64,000 nucleotides of DNA from Leifsonia sp. fls2-241-R2A-40a (GTDB lineage: Bacteria > Actinomycetota > Actinomycetes > Actinomycetales > Microbacteriaceae): positions 248,001 to 312,000 of the forward strand of contig NZ_JARVRS010000001.1 of the NCBI RefSeq assembly GCF_030209575.1. Direction: 5' to 3'. Numbering within the stretch: the stretch's first letter is position 1; each line of letters begins with the position of its first letter. The notes below the pieces were generated by a model, which made no database searches, had not been told where the DNA came from, and saw nothing but the letters and a program-made list of their open reading frames with translations. A program made the position numbers and the translations under genes. Positions 32,212-41,750 of the stretch are shown piece after piece.

Positions 32212-32796
32212 CTACTGCGGGTAGGGCGTCTCCCCGCGCTCCAGCATCGCCACCAGCTTCGCGAGGCGGTTGGCGCGGCTGGTCGTGCTCGGAGCGGTGA
32301 TCACGCGGTGGAGCACCGCGTACCGGTTCTGTGCGTTCAGCCGCTGGAACCCTTCGGCGGCGGCCGGGGATGCGGCGAGCGCCGCCTGGAGGTCCTCGGG
32401 CACCTCGGCCGATGCCGAGCCGGCGTACGCGCGCTCCCAGCGGCCGTCCGCCCGGGCGCGCTCGATCTCGGCCTGGCCGCTCGGGCGCATCCGGCCCTCG
32501 GCGGTGAGGGTGGCGACCAGGCCGATGTTGCGCTGCGACCACAGGGACGACTTCCGCCTCGGGGTGTAGCGCTGCACGAAGGTGGTCTCGTCGCGCGAGC
32601 GCCGCCGACCGTCGATCCAGCCGCTGCACAGCGCCTCGGCGAGCGCGTCGCTGTAGGTGAGCGAGGTCGGGTCGGTCGTCCCCTTCTTGGCGAGGACGAG
32701 CCAGACGCCGTCGGAGGTGAGCTCGTTGTCGTCAAGCCAGGCGCGCCACGCGGCGGCATCGGCCACGATCAGGTGGTCGGTGTCCGGCTGCGCCAT
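32212..32796 (-). CDS. YdeI/OmpD-associated family protein
   Basis: A 194-residue YdeI-family protein. Typical features are WRAWLDDNELTSDGVWLVLA with KKG, SLTYSDALAEALCSGWIDGR, TTFVQRYTPRRKSSLWS, and the C-terminal bacteriocin-protection-like region (RLNAQNRYAVLHRVITA). The family is a small alpha/beta protein of unclear role, linked in E. coli to resistance to cationic peptides and polymyxin. ATG at 32796 is used; GTG at 32805 is an alternative closer to GAGGA. It converges on the MFS gene with a 21-base gap. Confidence 0.88.
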   Translation of the reverse strand: MAQPDTDHLIVADAAAWRAWLDDNELTSDGVWLVLAKKGTTDPTSLTYSDALAEALCSGWIDGRRRSRDETTFVQRYTPRRKSSLWSQRNIGLVATLTAEGRMRPSGQAEIERARADGRWERAYAGSASAEVPEDLQAALAASPAAAEGFQRLNAQNRYAVLHRVITAPSTTSRANRLAKLVAMLERGETPYPQ

Positions 32797-32868
32797 GGCT
32801 GCCACTATTCCTCATGCCTATGACGCCGCGCCAGGGGCGGGAAGCCAGGATCGGGATGCCCGGGGGGA

Positions 32869-33186
32869 CTAGTCGTCGCCCGGTGCCCGATCGTCGGCGC
32901 CCAGGCCGAACGGCCGGGTGAGCGCATCCACCCGCTCCCGCAGGTACGCGGTGACCGCGAGGTTGTCCGGTTCGGGAGTCTCGGTGTTCGCGGTCTCCAC
33001 CATCAGCACCGACCCCGGGCCCAGCAGGAACGTGGCGTCCACGTCGTTTCCGTCGGAGCCGAGCGCGCGCAGGGTCACCGCGTCGGCCCCGCCGCTCTGG
33101 CCGAGGGCCGTCGCGTACCTCATCAAGAGGTCCGCCGCTTCATCGCCTATCAGCAGGGACTGGTCCGCATAGGTCACGTGCCTCAT
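32869..33186 (-). CDS. Hypothetical protein (105 aa)
   Basis: A 105-residue acidic protein with no recognised domain. The central part (VTLRALGSDGNDVDATFLLG; VLMVETANTETPEPDN) looks like a beta-rich fold; the N-terminal helix DEAADLLMRYATALGQSGG is amphipathic. Similar-sized conserved hypotheticals are common in Microbacteriaceae. It is flanked by gaps of 72 and 80 bases and appears to be its own transcription unit. Confidence 0.68.
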   Translation of the reverse strand: MRHVTYADQSLLIGDEAADLLMRYATALGQSGGADAVTLRALGSDGNDVDATFLLGPGSVLMVETANTETPEPDNLAVTAYLRERVDALTRPFGLGADDRAPGDD

Positions 33187-33266
33187 GGGGAGGACGGTAG
33201 GCCCGATCCGCCGACGCGCAGGCGGTTGACATCACGGGAGACGGTGGCTCCGCGCGGCGCGCCGGG

Positions 33267-34442
33267 TCAGGGCGTGAGCACCACCTTGATGCAGCCGTCC
33301 TCCTTGTCTCGGAACACGTCGTACATGTGCGGCGCGTCCTCCAACGGGACCTTGTGGGTGACGAGGTCCTCGGTGCCGAGCGGGTCGGCCGGGTCCTCCA
33401 CCAGCGGCAGGATCTCGTCGCGCCAGGCCTGCACGTTGCACTGCCCCATCCGGATCGTCACCTGCTTGTCGAAGAGGTTCATGAACGGCACCGGGTCGGC
33501 GACGCCGGCGTAGACACCGCTGAGGGAGACGGTCCCGCCGCGGCGGACGGCGTCGAACGCCAGCGTCATCGCGGCCATGCGGTCCACGCCGACGGTCGTC
33601 ATCAGCTTCTGCGCGACCGCATCGGGCAGGAGTCCCACCGCCGACTGCGCGGCCGCCGTCGCGGGGTTGCCGTGCGCCTCCATCCCGACCGCGTCGACCA
33701 CCGAGTCCGGACCGCGCCCGTCGGTCGCCTCGCGGAACCACGCCGGGATGTCGTCGCTCAGGTCGAACGTGTCGACGCCGTGCCGCTCCGCCATCGCGCG
33801 CCGCTCCGGGACCGGGTCGACCGCGATCACGCGGTGGCCGAGGTGCACGCCGATGCGGCTCACGAACTGGCCGACCGGCCCCAGTCCGATCACGCCAAGC
33901 ACCCCGTGCTCGGGCAACTGCGCGTACTGCACGCCCTGCCACGCCGTCGGCAGGATGTCGCTCAGGAAGAGGTAGCGCTCGTCGGGCAGCTCGGAGCCGA
34001 CCTTGTACGCGTTGAAGTCCGCCAGCGGAACGCGCAGCCGCTCGGCCTGTCCGCCGGGCACCGAACCGTACAGCTCCGTGTAGCCGTACAGGCTCGCCCC
34101 GGTGCCGTGATCGTAGTTCTGCGTCGTCTCGCACTGCGTCGTCAGGCCGCGCCGGCACATGAAGCACTCGCCGCACGCGATCACGAACGGGATGACCACC
34201 CGGTCGCCGACACCGAGGGTGCGCACCGCGGAGCCCACCTCCTCCACGATGCCCATCGGCTCGTGGCCGAGCACGTCGCCCTTGGCGAGGAACGGACCGA
34301 GCACGTCGTACAGGTGCAGGTCGCTGCCGCAGATGGCCGTGGAGGTGATGCGCACGATCACGTCCGTCGGCTCCTGGATGATCGGATCGGGGACGTCGAC
34401 GACTTCGACCTTCTTGGTGGCCTGCCAGGTGAGTGCTCTCAT
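33267..34442 (-). CDS. Zinc-dependent alcohol dehydrogenase (FDH-like MDR family)
   Basis: A 391-residue medium-chain dehydrogenase. Catalytic-zinc ligands are visible as Cys38 (TAICGSDLH) and His60-Glu61 (LGHEP); structural-zinc cysteines are at 90, 93, 96 and 104 (IACGECFMCRRGLTTQCE). The coenzyme fold has IGLGPVGQFVSRIGVHLG followed by VIAVDPVPERR. The long insert after the structural zinc and the KVPLEDAPHMYDVFRDK C terminus fit the glutathione-independent formaldehyde-dehydrogenase-like subgroup. Substrate is not certain. It is divergent from the NAD(P)-binding protein at 34562. Confidence 0.92.
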   Translation of the reverse strand: MRALTWQATKKVEVVDVPDPIIQEPTDVIVRITSTAICGSDLHLYDVLGPFLAKGDVLGHEPMGIVEEVGSAVRTLGVGDRVVIPFVIACGECFMCRRGLTTQCETTQNYDHGTGASLYGYTELYGSVPGGQAERLRVPLADFNAYKVGSELPDERYLFLSDILPTAWQGVQYAQLPEHGVLGVIGLGPVGQFVSRIGVHLGHRVIAVDPVPERRAMAERHGVDTFDLSDDIPAWFREATDGRGPDSVVDAVGMEAHGNPATAAAQSAVGLLPDAVAQKLMTTVGVDRMAAMTLAFDAVRRGGTVSLSGVYAGVADPVPFMNLFDKQVTIRMGQCNVQAWRDEILPLVEDPADPLGTEDLVTHKVPLEDAPHMYDVFRDKEDGCIKVVLTP

Positions 34443-34561
34443 GGACCGTTCATACGCCGAGGGCCGGTCGGACGCTACCGGTGGCGGCCGGGAAGAAAGC
34501 GTCGCGCCTCGGGGTTCGGAACCGTGAGGGGCGACGGTCGCCCCCGGAGGAAGGCGACGAC

Positions 34562-35203
34562 ATGGCGAACATCTCGATCATCGGAGGCACCGGGTTCACC
34601 GGATCGCACATCGCGGCGGAGGCCGCGTCCCGCGGACATCACGTGACCTCGCTGAGCCGCTCGGAGCCGAGCGAGCCCGTCGACGGCGTGACGTACCTGA
34701 CCGGCTCGGCGGACGAGCCGGAGCAGGCGATCGACGGCGCCGACGTGATCGTCGCCACCGTCTCCCCGCGCGGCGACAGCGCCGGAACGCTCGGTCGGCG
34801 CTACGGCCGCCTCGCCGAGCTGGCGGCGGCATCCGGTGCTCGCCTGGTCGTCATCGGCGGGTTCAGTTCGCTGCGCCCGGCTCCTGACGCCCCTCGGTTC
34901 GCGGAGGGCGACGACATCCCGCCGCAGTTCGCCGACGAGGCGCGCGAGCTGAACGCGGTGCTCGGCGACCTGATCGACAACGCACCCGAGGGTCTGGACT
35001 GGTTGTTCGTCAGCCCGGCGGGCACCTACGGCGCGTACGCACCGCAGCAGGACCGGCGCGGCACCTACCGCGTGGGCGAGGACGTCGCACTCTTCGACGA
35101 CGAGGGCGTGTCGATCATCGGCGGCGAGGACTTCGCCCAGGCGGTCATCGACGAGATCGAGACCCCGACCCGGAGCCGCTCGCAGATCCACTTCGTGTAC
35201 TGA
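34562..35203 (+). CDS. NAD(P)H-binding atypical SDR protein
   Basis: A 213-residue atypical SDR (NmrA/YwnB-like). It begins with ISIIGGTGFTGSHIAAEAAS, the GGTGxTGxxI nucleotide-binding motif; VVIGGFSSLRPAPDAP and LDWLFVSPAGTYGAYAP are the conserved later blocks, and the C terminus SQIHFVY ends the domain. These proteins bind NADPH and some reduce quinones or flavins. The ATG follows GGAGGAAGG. It converges with the SRPBCC gene with a 9-base gap. Confidence 0.88.
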   Translation: MANISIIGGTGFTGSHIAAEAASRGHHVTSLSRSEPSEPVDGVTYLTGSADEPEQAIDGADVIVATVSPRGDSAGTLGRRYGRLAELAAASGARLVVIGGFSSLRPAPDAPRFAEGDDIPPQFADEARELNAVLGDLIDNAPEGLDWLFVSPAGTYGAYAPQQDRRGTYRVGEDVALFDDEGVSIIGGEDFAQAVIDEIETPTRSRSQIHFVY

Positions 35204-35212
35204 CTCGCTCTG

Positions 35213-36109
35213 TCAGGGGGCGCTGGCGACGACCGCGTCGAGCTCTCCGAGGGTGAACCGCCACCCCTGGAGGTAGGACTCGGCGGGGGCGTCGTCCGCC
35301 CACGGCCCGGTGTGCCGCACGTTGAGGCCGGTCTGGTGACCGTCGCCGGTCAACCGCATCTCCACGGCTTCGTCCCTGCTGCTGCCGTCCTCGTCGCGCC
35401 ACACCCAGGTGAACGCCAGCCGTTCCCTCGGCTCGACGGCCAGGTACGTGCCCTCGAGCACGATGCCCGCGGCCGGTGCGACGATGCGGTAGCCGCCGCC
35501 GGGGCGCACGTCGGCCTGGATCGTGACGTCGGGCCAGTGCCGCCACCACCAGCTGCGCAACCCCTCGGCGGTGCTCAGGGCATCCCACACGCGCGACCGG
35601 TCGGCGGCGATCGTCCGCGATAGGTCGAGCGGGCGGAGCGCCAGACGCTCCCAGGTGCTGCGGTTCGGTGCGGGTGGGTTCACCCCCTCCACCGAGTGCG
35701 CCAGGGAGTCGACCAGGTGCTCCCATGCGAAGCCGTCGGCGGCGACGGTCTCCGGACGGGCGATCCGATGACGCAGCTCGAGTGCGGTCCGGCCGGGACC
35801 CTCGGGCGTCCGCCGCGCCTCCAGGATGCTGCCGGGCTCCGAGTCCGCCGCCCACGACACGGCGACGGACGACCGGTCGCAGTGGAGCACGCGGCCGGCC
35901 GCGGACGCACCGGATCCCAGGTCGACGGTGAACGCGTCGCCGACGCCGGCGGGCGCTCCGCCGACGGTCCCCAGCCAGCGGGCCAGCCGCGGGAGGGACG
36001 TGCACGCGTCGCGCACCTCCTCCGGTGTCGCGTCGTACTCGCGGCGCAGCACGATCTCGGGCTGCTCGCGCGACCCGATCAGTGCGCGGACGATGCGGTC
36101 GTCCATCAT
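35213..36109 (-). CDS. Tandem SRPBCC (AHSA1-like) domain protein
   Basis: A 298-residue protein with two START-like domains. The first (about residues 18-140) includes EYDATPEEVRDACTSLPRLA; the second (about 155-295) has LSRTIAADRSRVWDALSTAE, SWWWRHWPDVTIQADVRPGG and GWRFTLGELDAVVA. SRPBCC folds bind hydrophobic ligands; AHSA1-like members next to ArsR repressors are very common in actinobacteria but of unknown ligand. Its ATG overlaps the ArsR stop by four bases, so it is coupled to it. Confidence 0.88.
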   Translation of the reverse strand: MMDDRIVRALIGSREQPEIVLRREYDATPEEVRDACTSLPRLARWLGTVGGAPAGVGDAFTVDLGSGASAAGRVLHCDRSSVAVSWAADSEPGSILEARRTPEGPGRTALELRHRIARPETVAADGFAWEHLVDSLAHSVEGVNPPAPNRSTWERLALRPLDLSRTIAADRSRVWDALSTAEGLRSWWWRHWPDVTIQADVRPGGGYRIVAPAAGIVLEGTYLAVEPRERLAFTWVWRDEDGSSRDEAVEMRLTGDGHQTGLNVRHTGPWADDAPAESYLQGWRFTLGELDAVVASAP

Positions 36110-36462
36110 TCCTCCTCGTCCGACTCATCCCCGGCCAGGCGACGCGGCGACCGGCCGCGCGCGAGCTCCGTCTCGAGCGCATCCATCCGCTGACCCCACA
36201 GGCCCGCGTACCGCTCCACCCACGCGGCGACCTCGTCGAGCGCTCCCGGCCGCAGCCGGTAGATGCGCTGGGAGCCGCGGCGCTCCGCCGTGACCACATC
36301 CGCCTCGCGCAGCACGCGGAGCTGGTTGGACACGGCCGGCTGCCCGATCCCGAACTCGCGCATCACGACGGCGCCCACGGCGCCCGCGGCCGCCTCCTCC
36401 TCCGCGAGCAGCTCGACCATCCGTCGCCGTACCGGGTCGGCGAGAAGCGCGAACGAGTTCAT
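36106..36462 (-). CDS. ArsR-family winged-helix repressor
   Basis: A 118-residue ArsR-type regulator. The N-terminal FALLADPVRRRMVELLAEEE and the recognition region EFGIGQPAVSNQLRVLREAD with AERRGSQRIYRL wing are standard. The cysteine metal-binding motif ELCVCDL is absent, so it senses something other than arsenite-type metals. It is the first gene of a coupled pair with the SRPBCC protein. An 8-bp palindrome TGATATCA at 36470-36477, just upstream of the start, could be part of its own operator. Confidence 0.92.
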   Translation of the reverse strand: MNSFALLADPVRRRMVELLAEEEAAAGAVGAVVMREFGIGQPAVSNQLRVLREADVVTAERRGSQRIYRLRPGALDEVAAWVERYAGLWGQRMDALETELARGRSPRRLAGDESDEEE

Positions 36463-36579
36463 GCGCCCATGATATCACTCTGTACTGATGCAACGAAGGC
36501 GCGGGTTGCCGACGCGGCGACCTGGTGGCACCGTTCATGACGTAGGGGAACGGGATCCGATGGACGGAGCGGAGACGGC

Positions 36580-36999
36580 ATGGCGAAGCAGAAGAAACTC
36601 GAGAAGGCGGCCGAGAAGGCCCTCAAGCGGGCGGAAGACGCGGTCGCCGACGCCATCACCGCCGTGAAGCGGCTCGACAAGAAGAAGGCGAAGAAACGCG
36701 CGCACGCCCTCCGGAAGCAGGTCGCCCGGCTGGGCTCCGACAAGCCTGCCGCGCCCGAAGGGAAAGCCGATGCCGACCCCGCCACCGTCCCGGACCTCAC
36801 CCCGCCCCTCCCGTCGGTGCGCGACGACCAGGTCGACACCGCTGCGGAGTTCGCCGGCTCGGCCGCCACCACGGCCCCGCACGATCCGGAGCTCGACCAG
36901 CTGACCGTTCAGGCGCTGCGGGATGCGGCCCGCGCCCGCGGACTCCGGAACGTCTCAAAGCTCAGCAAGGGGCAGCTGATCGAGCGTCTCAGCGAATGA
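36580..36999 (+). CDS. Lys-rich protein with C-terminal Rho_N/SAP-like domain
   Basis: A 139-residue protein. The first 50 residues are Lys/Ala-rich and helical ([36 protein letters not shown]), resembling nucleic-acid-binding tails. A Pro/Asp-rich linker follows. The last 35 residues ([20 protein letters not shown] then [14 protein letters not shown]) match the Rho termination-factor N-terminal (Rho_N) or SAP fold. It may bind DNA or RNA. A stretch with GGAGCGGAG precedes the ATG. Confidence 0.8.
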   Translation: MAKQKKLEKAAEKALKRAEDAVADAITAVKRLDKKKAKKRAHALRKQVARLGSDKPAAPEGKADADPATVPDLTPPLPSVRDDQVDTAAEFAGSAATTAPHDPELDQLTVQALRDAARARGLRNVSKLSKGQLIERLSE

Positions 37000-37075
37000 C
37001 ATCCTGAAACCTGACCCCGCGCGGGAGACGGCGCACGTTTCCGGGTTTACGTTGGCAGTCAGGGAAGGAGACCAC

Positions 37076-39379
37076 GTGGACGACGAGGCACTCGAGGTGA
37101 CGGAGCAGGACACGCAAGCTGGAGGGGCGACGGAGACTCTGCCGGAGACGGAGGAGGCCGAGGAGGCCGTCCCCGAGATGCAGGAGATCACGTACGACGA
37201 GCAGCTGTATCCCGCACGCCCTCGCCGCCTGCGTCCGCGCGCGAATCTGCGCGGCGGCAGCATCCGCCGCACCTTCTCCGACCCGCGAGCGGCGAACGGG
37301 CAGAACCCGGCGTACGTGGAGTGGCTGGTCCGCCAGTCGATGCTGAAGGATGCGGATGTGCTGAGCCGTCAGCTGTCCGGCTCCCCCAGCATGTGGCGAA
37401 ACCCGTACGCCCGGCCGGACGCGCGCCGCGCGGTCTCGACCTCGGACGTGTGGTTCACCGCGTACCCGATCTCGCTGATCACGCGCCCGCACGAGTCGTT
37501 CCTGACCGCTCTGGCCGACCCGGAGCTGTGGTCGGCGTTCGAGCGGATCGGGATCAACGGCGTCCACACCGGTCCGGTGAAGCGGGCCGGCGGCATCCGC
37601 GGCTGGCAGGAGACGCCGAGCGTCGACGGACACTTCGACCGCATCGGCACGCAGATCGACCCGGCGTTCGGCGACGAGGAGACGTTCCGCCGGATGACGG
37701 ACGTGGCCGAGGAGCACGGCGGCGTCGTCATCGACGACATCGTCCCGGGCCACACCGGCAAGGGCGCGGACTTCCGCCTCGCCGAGATGGCGTACAAGGA
37801 CTACCCCGGGATCTACCACATGGTCGAGATCCCGCCGGACGAGTGGCACCTGCTCCCCGAGGTGCCGGACGGCCGTGACTCGGTGAACCTGGACGAGTCG
37901 ACCGAGGCGGCGCTCGCCGACCGCGGGTACATCATCGGCGAGTTGCAGCGCGTCATCTTCTTCGCCCCCGGCGTCAAGGAGACGAACTGGAGTGCGACAG
38001 CCCCCGTCATCGGGGTCGACGGCATCACCCGCCGCTGGGTGTACCTCCACTACTTCAAGGAGGGCCAGCCGTCGGTGAACTGGCTCGACCCGACCTTCTC
38101 GGGCATGCGCCTGGTGATCGGCGACGCGCTGCACTCCCTCGGCGATCTGGGCACGAGCGCCCTGCGGCTGGATGCGAACGGCTTCCTCGGCGTGGAGAAG
38201 AGTGCCGAAGGGATGCCCGCCTGGTCGGAGGGGCACCCGCTCTCGCACGCGGCGAACCACATCATCGCGGGCATGGTGCGCAAGGTCGGCGGGTTCACCT
38301 TCCAGGAGCTGAACCTGACGGTCGAGGACATCCGCGACACCGGCGCGGTCGGCGCCGACCTGTCGTACGACTTCATCAACCGTCCCGCCTACCACCACGC
38401 TCTCGCGACCGGCGACACCGAGTTCCTGCGGCTGACGCTGCGCACGTCGCTGGAGCTGGGCGTCGAGCCGGTCTCCCTGGTGCACGGCATGCAGAACCAC
38501 GACGAGCTCACCTACGAACTCGTGCACTGGGCGACGCTGCACCAGAACCAGGTGTACACGTTCCGCGGCGAGGAGATCACCGGCGGCGAGCTGGCCCACC
38601 GCATCCGCCAGGACCTCGTCGACGCCATCACCGAGCCGACCGCGGACTACAACCTCGTCTTCACGACCAACGGGATCGCCTGCACGTCCGCGTCGCTGAT
38701 CGCGGCGACGCAGGGACACGCCACCCTGGAGTCGATCACCGAGAACGACATCCCGGCGATCCGTGACGCGCACCTGCTGCTCGCGGCCTTCAACGCCTGG
38801 CAGCCCGGCGTGTTCGCGCTGTCGGGATGGGACCTGCTCGGTTCGCTGACCATTCCGCGCTCCGAGGTGGCCGACCTGATCGCGGAGGGCGACACCCGCT
38901 GGGTGGAGCGCGGCGCTCACGACCTGCTCGGCGTGGCGCCGGAGGCGGAGCGGTCGGCGTCCGGGATGCCGCGGGCGCGCTCCCTGTACGGCACGCTGCC
39001 CGAGCAGCTCGGCACGCGCGACTCGTTCGCGAGCCGTCTGGGCGCGCTGCTGCGCATCCGGAACCGCTGGGGCATCGCCACGGCCCGTCAGGTGGACGTG
39101 CCCGACGTCGCGCATCCCGGGATGCTGGTCATGGTGCACGAGCTGGAGTCGGTGGATGAGCAGGGCCTGCCGATCGTGCAGCTGACCGTGCTCAACATGA
39201 CGGGCGACGCAGTGGAGGGCACCGTCCGTTCGGAGGCGCTCCCCCACCGCGCGCTGGTCGTGGATGCGGCCGACGACAGCGAGGTGGGGACGGTCGACGA
39301 CCTGGCGAGCTTCCCGGTGAGCGTGCCGGCGTACGGCGCCCGCTTCCTGGTGCTGCAGCGGACGCCGGCGGACGGGTAG
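37076..39379 (+). CDS. GH13 alpha-amylase-family protein (trehalose-synthase-like)
   Basis: A 767-residue protein with an acidic 50-residue N terminus and a GH13-like (beta/alpha)8 catalytic region. The triad can be placed: nucleophile Asp366 in LRLDANGF, acid Glu411 in FTFQELNL, stabiliser Asp476 in [20 protein letters not shown] sits where GH13 region I (DxxxNH) is expected, with His kept but Asn changed. The layout recalls trehalose synthase (maltose glucosyltransferase), but motifs differ enough that substrate is uncertain. GTG at 37076 follows GGAAGGAG. No glycogen or trehalose genes adjoin it. Confidence 0.75.
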   Translation: MDDEALEVTEQDTQAGGATETLPETEEAEEAVPEMQEITYDEQLYPARPRRLRPRANLRGGSIRRTFSDPRAANGQNPAYVEWLVRQSMLKDADVLSRQLSGSPSMWRNPYARPDARRAVSTSDVWFTAYPISLITRPHESFLTALADPELWSAFERIGINGVHTGPVKRAGGIRGWQETPSVDGHFDRIGTQIDPAFGDEETFRRMTDVAEEHGGVVIDDIVPGHTGKGADFRLAEMAYKDYPGIYHMVEIPPDEWHLLPEVPDGRDSVNLDESTEAALADRGYIIGELQRVIFFAPGVKETNWSATAPVIGVDGITRRWVYLHYFKEGQPSVNWLDPTFSGMRLVIGDALHSLGDLGTSALRLDANGFLGVEKSAEGMPAWSEGHPLSHAANHIIAGMVRKVGGFTFQELNLTVEDIRDTGAVGADLSYDFINRPAYHHALATGDTEFLRLTLRTSLELGVEPVSLVHGMQNHDELTYELVHWATLHQNQVYTFRGEEITGGELAHRIRQDLVDAITEPTADYNLVFTTNGIACTSASLIAATQGHATLESITENDIPAIRDAHLLLAAFNAWQPGVFALSGWDLLGSLTIPRSEVADLIAEGDTRWVERGAHDLLGVAPEAERSASGMPRARSLYGTLPEQLGTRDSFASRLGALLRIRNRWGIATARQVDVPDVAHPGMLVMVHELESVDEQGLPIVQLTVLNMTGDAVEGTVRSEALPHRALVVDAADDSEVGTVDDLASFPVSVPAYGARFLVLQRTPADG

Positions 39380-39397
39380 CGGGCGGAGCGCCTGGAA

Positions 39398-40471
39398 TCA
39401 GGCGAGCAGCTCGCGCACCCGGGGGACGACCTCCTCGCCGAACAGCCGGATGTTGGTGAGCAGCGACTCGTTCGTCATGCCGGGGATCCCGTACTTCAGA
39501 TCGAAGCGGTTGGCGCCGACCACCGGGAGGTTGGCCGCGATCTTGGTGGCCACCGTCTCGGGCGAGCCGACGTAGAGGCTTCCGTCCGGCCCGAGTTCCC
39601 GCTGGAACGACGCCTCGGTCGGAATGGCGAACCCGCGGGTGGCGCTGACCTTGGTCATCATGTCGCGGAAGTGCGGCCAGAACTCCTCGCGCGCCTGCTC
39701 GTCGGTCGCGGCGACGTGCCCCGGCGAGTGCAGCCCGATCGGCTGCTGCGGCCGGCCGAACTGCTCGAGCGCCTGGTGGAACAGCTCCGTGTACGGCGCG
39801 AAGCGCGCGACCGGGCCGCCGATGACTGCCAGCATGAGCGAGAAGCCGTAATGCGCCGTCCGGATGACGGACTCGGGGCTGCCGCCCACGCCGATCCACG
39901 TCGGGAGGGGCGCCGCGAGGTGGGGCACCACATCCTGGTCCCGCAGTCCGCGCCGGGTGTTCCCCTCCCAGGTGACCGGACCTCCCTCGAGCAGGTGCGC
40001 GAAGAGGTTCGTCTTCTCCTCGAACAGTTCCTCATAGTCGGACAGGTCGAAGCCGAACAGCGGGAACGAGTCGATGCTGGAGCCGCGGCCCAGGATGATC
40101 TCGGCGCGGCCGTCGGAGACCGCGTTCAGGGTGGAGTAGCGCTGGAACACCCGGACCGGGTCGTCCGAGCTGAGCACGGTGACGGCGGAACCAAGGTGGA
40201 TGCGCTCGGTGCGCGCGGCGATCGCGCCGAGTACGACGTCGGCCGCTGAGAGCGGCATGTCGTCGGTGTGGTGCTCGCCGATCCCGAAGTAGTGGAGACC
40301 TGCCTCTTCTGCGGCGACGCCGTGGCCGACGAGGTCGCGGATGGTCTGAGCGTGCGAGATCGGCTGCCCCGAGGCGTCTCGGGTGACGTCGCCGAAGGTG
40401 TTGAGGCCGAAGGTGAGCGGGAAGCCCGGCTCGGTGGTGGTGTCGGTGGTGGGCTCTGGTGCGGTATTCAT
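39398..40471 (-). CDS. LLM-class flavin-dependent oxidoreductase (luciferase-like)
   Basis: A 357-residue bacterial-luciferase-like monooxygenase using FMN or F420. Family features are LTFGLNTFGDVTRD at the N terminus, YFGIGEHHTDDMPLSAADVV, AVTVLSSDDPVRVFQRYSTL, and GRAEIILGRGSSIDSFPLFG. It lies 32 bases downstream of the F420-reductase-like gene on the same strand, which fits an oxidoreductase plus cofactor-reductase pairing under MarR control. The substrate is unknown. It converges with the GH13 gene. Confidence 0.92.
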   Translation of the reverse strand: MNTAPEPTTDTTTEPGFPLTFGLNTFGDVTRDASGQPISHAQTIRDLVGHGVAAEEAGLHYFGIGEHHTDDMPLSAADVVLGAIAARTERIHLGSAVTVLSSDDPVRVFQRYSTLNAVSDGRAEIILGRGSSIDSFPLFGFDLSDYEELFEEKTNLFAHLLEGGPVTWEGNTRRGLRDQDVVPHLAAPLPTWIGVGGSPESVIRTAHYGFSLMLAVIGGPVARFAPYTELFHQALEQFGRPQQPIGLHSPGHVAATDEQAREEFWPHFRDMMTKVSATRGFAIPTEASFQRELGPDGSLYVGSPETVATKIAANLPVVGANRFDLKYGIPGMTNESLLTNIRLFGEEVVPRVRELLA

Positions 40472-40503
40472 TTGTGGGTTCTTTCCGGGGGTGGGAAGGT
40501 GTG

Positions 40504-41169
40504 TCAGGCGGCGGCCGGTTCGAGCTCGCCGGCGACGGCGGCGCGGAAAGCGCTCGCGTCGAGGCGCGCCCCGAACACCGGTCCGCCGGGCTCGAACGCG
40601 ACGCCGTCGCGGAGGCTCTCGGCGAGGACGACGTCGTAGCCGACGTCCTGGATGAGGGAGGCGACGAGAGCGGCCGCCTCAGGGTCGTCGGAGGCGACGC
40701 CCAGCGCGCGGCGGTCGGGATCGCCGGCGGGCCGCCGGTCCTCCTCCATCTCGTGGTAGCCGATGTGGTTGAAGGTCTTGACGACCGTGGATGTGGCCAG
40801 ACGCTGCTGCACGATCTCGCTGCTGGTGAGTGACGGGTCCTCGAAGAGCGGCTGGATGCCGTCGGTCGGCGCCCAGTAGTTCATCGAGTCGATGACGAGC
40901 TTGCCCGCGAGCATCCCGTGGTCGAGCGTCGCGAAGCGGTGCAGCGGGATGGCGAGGATGACGACGTCTGCGTCCGCGACGGCGTCCGCGGCCCAGCGGG
41001 CACGCGCGCCGGGCATGACGACGGAGGCGATCAGCTGGATGCGCTGCGGGTCGCCGGAGGCGGCCACGTCCACGTCGTACCCGGCGTCGAGCAGGATGCG
41101 CGCGAGCGCGGAGCCGACGTGCCCGACGCCGAGGATCGCGACGCGCGGCCGAAGGGTGTCGGTGGTCAT
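40504..41169 (-). CDS. NADPH-dependent F420 reductase-like protein
   Basis: A 221-residue Rossmann protein, paralogue of the 23005 gene. It shows VAILGVGHVGSALARILLDA, DADVVILAIPLHRFATLD, KLVIDSMNYWAPTDGIQPLF and VVKTFNHIGYHEMEEDRRP with ALGVASDDPEAAALV. The family transfers hydride between NADPH and F420 or a similar acceptor. Its start overlaps the MarR stop (ATGA at 41166-41169), and the luciferase-like gene follows, so three genes form one probable operon. Confidence 0.85.
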   Translation of the reverse strand: MTTDTLRPRVAILGVGHVGSALARILLDAGYDVDVAASGDPQRIQLIASVVMPGARARWAADAVADADVVILAIPLHRFATLDHGMLAGKLVIDSMNYWAPTDGIQPLFEDPSLTSSEIVQQRLATSTVVKTFNHIGYHEMEEDRRPAGDPDRRALGVASDDPEAAALVASLIQDVGYDVVLAESLRDGVAFEPGGPVFGARLDASAFRAAVAGELEPAAA

Positions 41170-41675
41170 GCGGTGAGTCCTTCCGGAACGGTGGAGTCGA
41201 GATGGTGACGGATGCTTTCGAGCACTTCGGCGAGGCTCTCGATCTGCTGGGGTTGCAGGGCGTCTGCGAACAGGCGCTTGACGGCTCGCAGGTGCGGGCC
41301 GGACGCCCGCCGGATCGCGTCGTAGCCGTCGTCGGTGAGGACGACGAGGGCGCCGCGGTTGTCGCCGGGACATTCGGTGCGCAGGATGAGCCCCCGCCGT
41401 TCCATGCGGCCGAGCTGGTGGGAGACACGGCTCCGCTCCCAGTCGATCGCGTCGGCGACCTCGGAGGAGCGCAACGCGCGGTCGGGCGCCTCCGTCAGCG
41501 CCAGCAGGACGGCGTAGTCGCCCGGCGAGAGCTCGACCTGCTGCAGTTCTGCCGCGAGGAGTCTGCGCAGGTCTGCGGTGGTGTCGAGCAGCGCGCGCCA
41601 GACGGCGAGCTCGCGGTCGGTGAGGCGCTCCGGGGCGTCGGTGGGGGTCATGGGGTCCTTCGTGATCTCGTCCAT
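41166..41675 (-). CDS. MarR family regulator
   Basis: A 169-residue MarR regulator. The winged helix is at about residues 50-120: LSPGDYAVLLALTEAPDRAL, SSEVADAIDWERSRVSHQLG and MERRGLILRTECPGDNRGAL (wing with the conserved D-x-R). It is the first gene of a unit with the F420-reductase-like and luciferase-like genes and probably represses it in response to a small aromatic or oxidant ligand. ATG at 41675 is used; an internal ATG eight codons later is possible. Confidence 0.92.
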   Translation of the reverse strand: MDEITKDPMTPTDAPERLTDRELAVWRALLDTTADLRRLLAAELQQVELSPGDYAVLLALTEAPDRALRSSEVADAIDWERSRVSHQLGRMERRGLILRTECPGDNRGALVVLTDDGYDAIRRASGPHLRAVKRLFADALQPQQIESLAEVLESIRHHLDSTVPEGLTA

Positions 41676-41750
41676 GTAGGTGACACGTCAATCAACCACG
41701 ATGGCCGTCGGATTGTTCCCGCCGCGGCGCGCGCCTTGTAGCGTTGCAGC

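Noticed and set aside
36989-39247. Open frame of about 750 codons antisense to the GH13 gene
   Set aside because: No domain or ribosome site; the plus strand encodes a recognisable catalytic triad. Treated as a codon-bias shadow.
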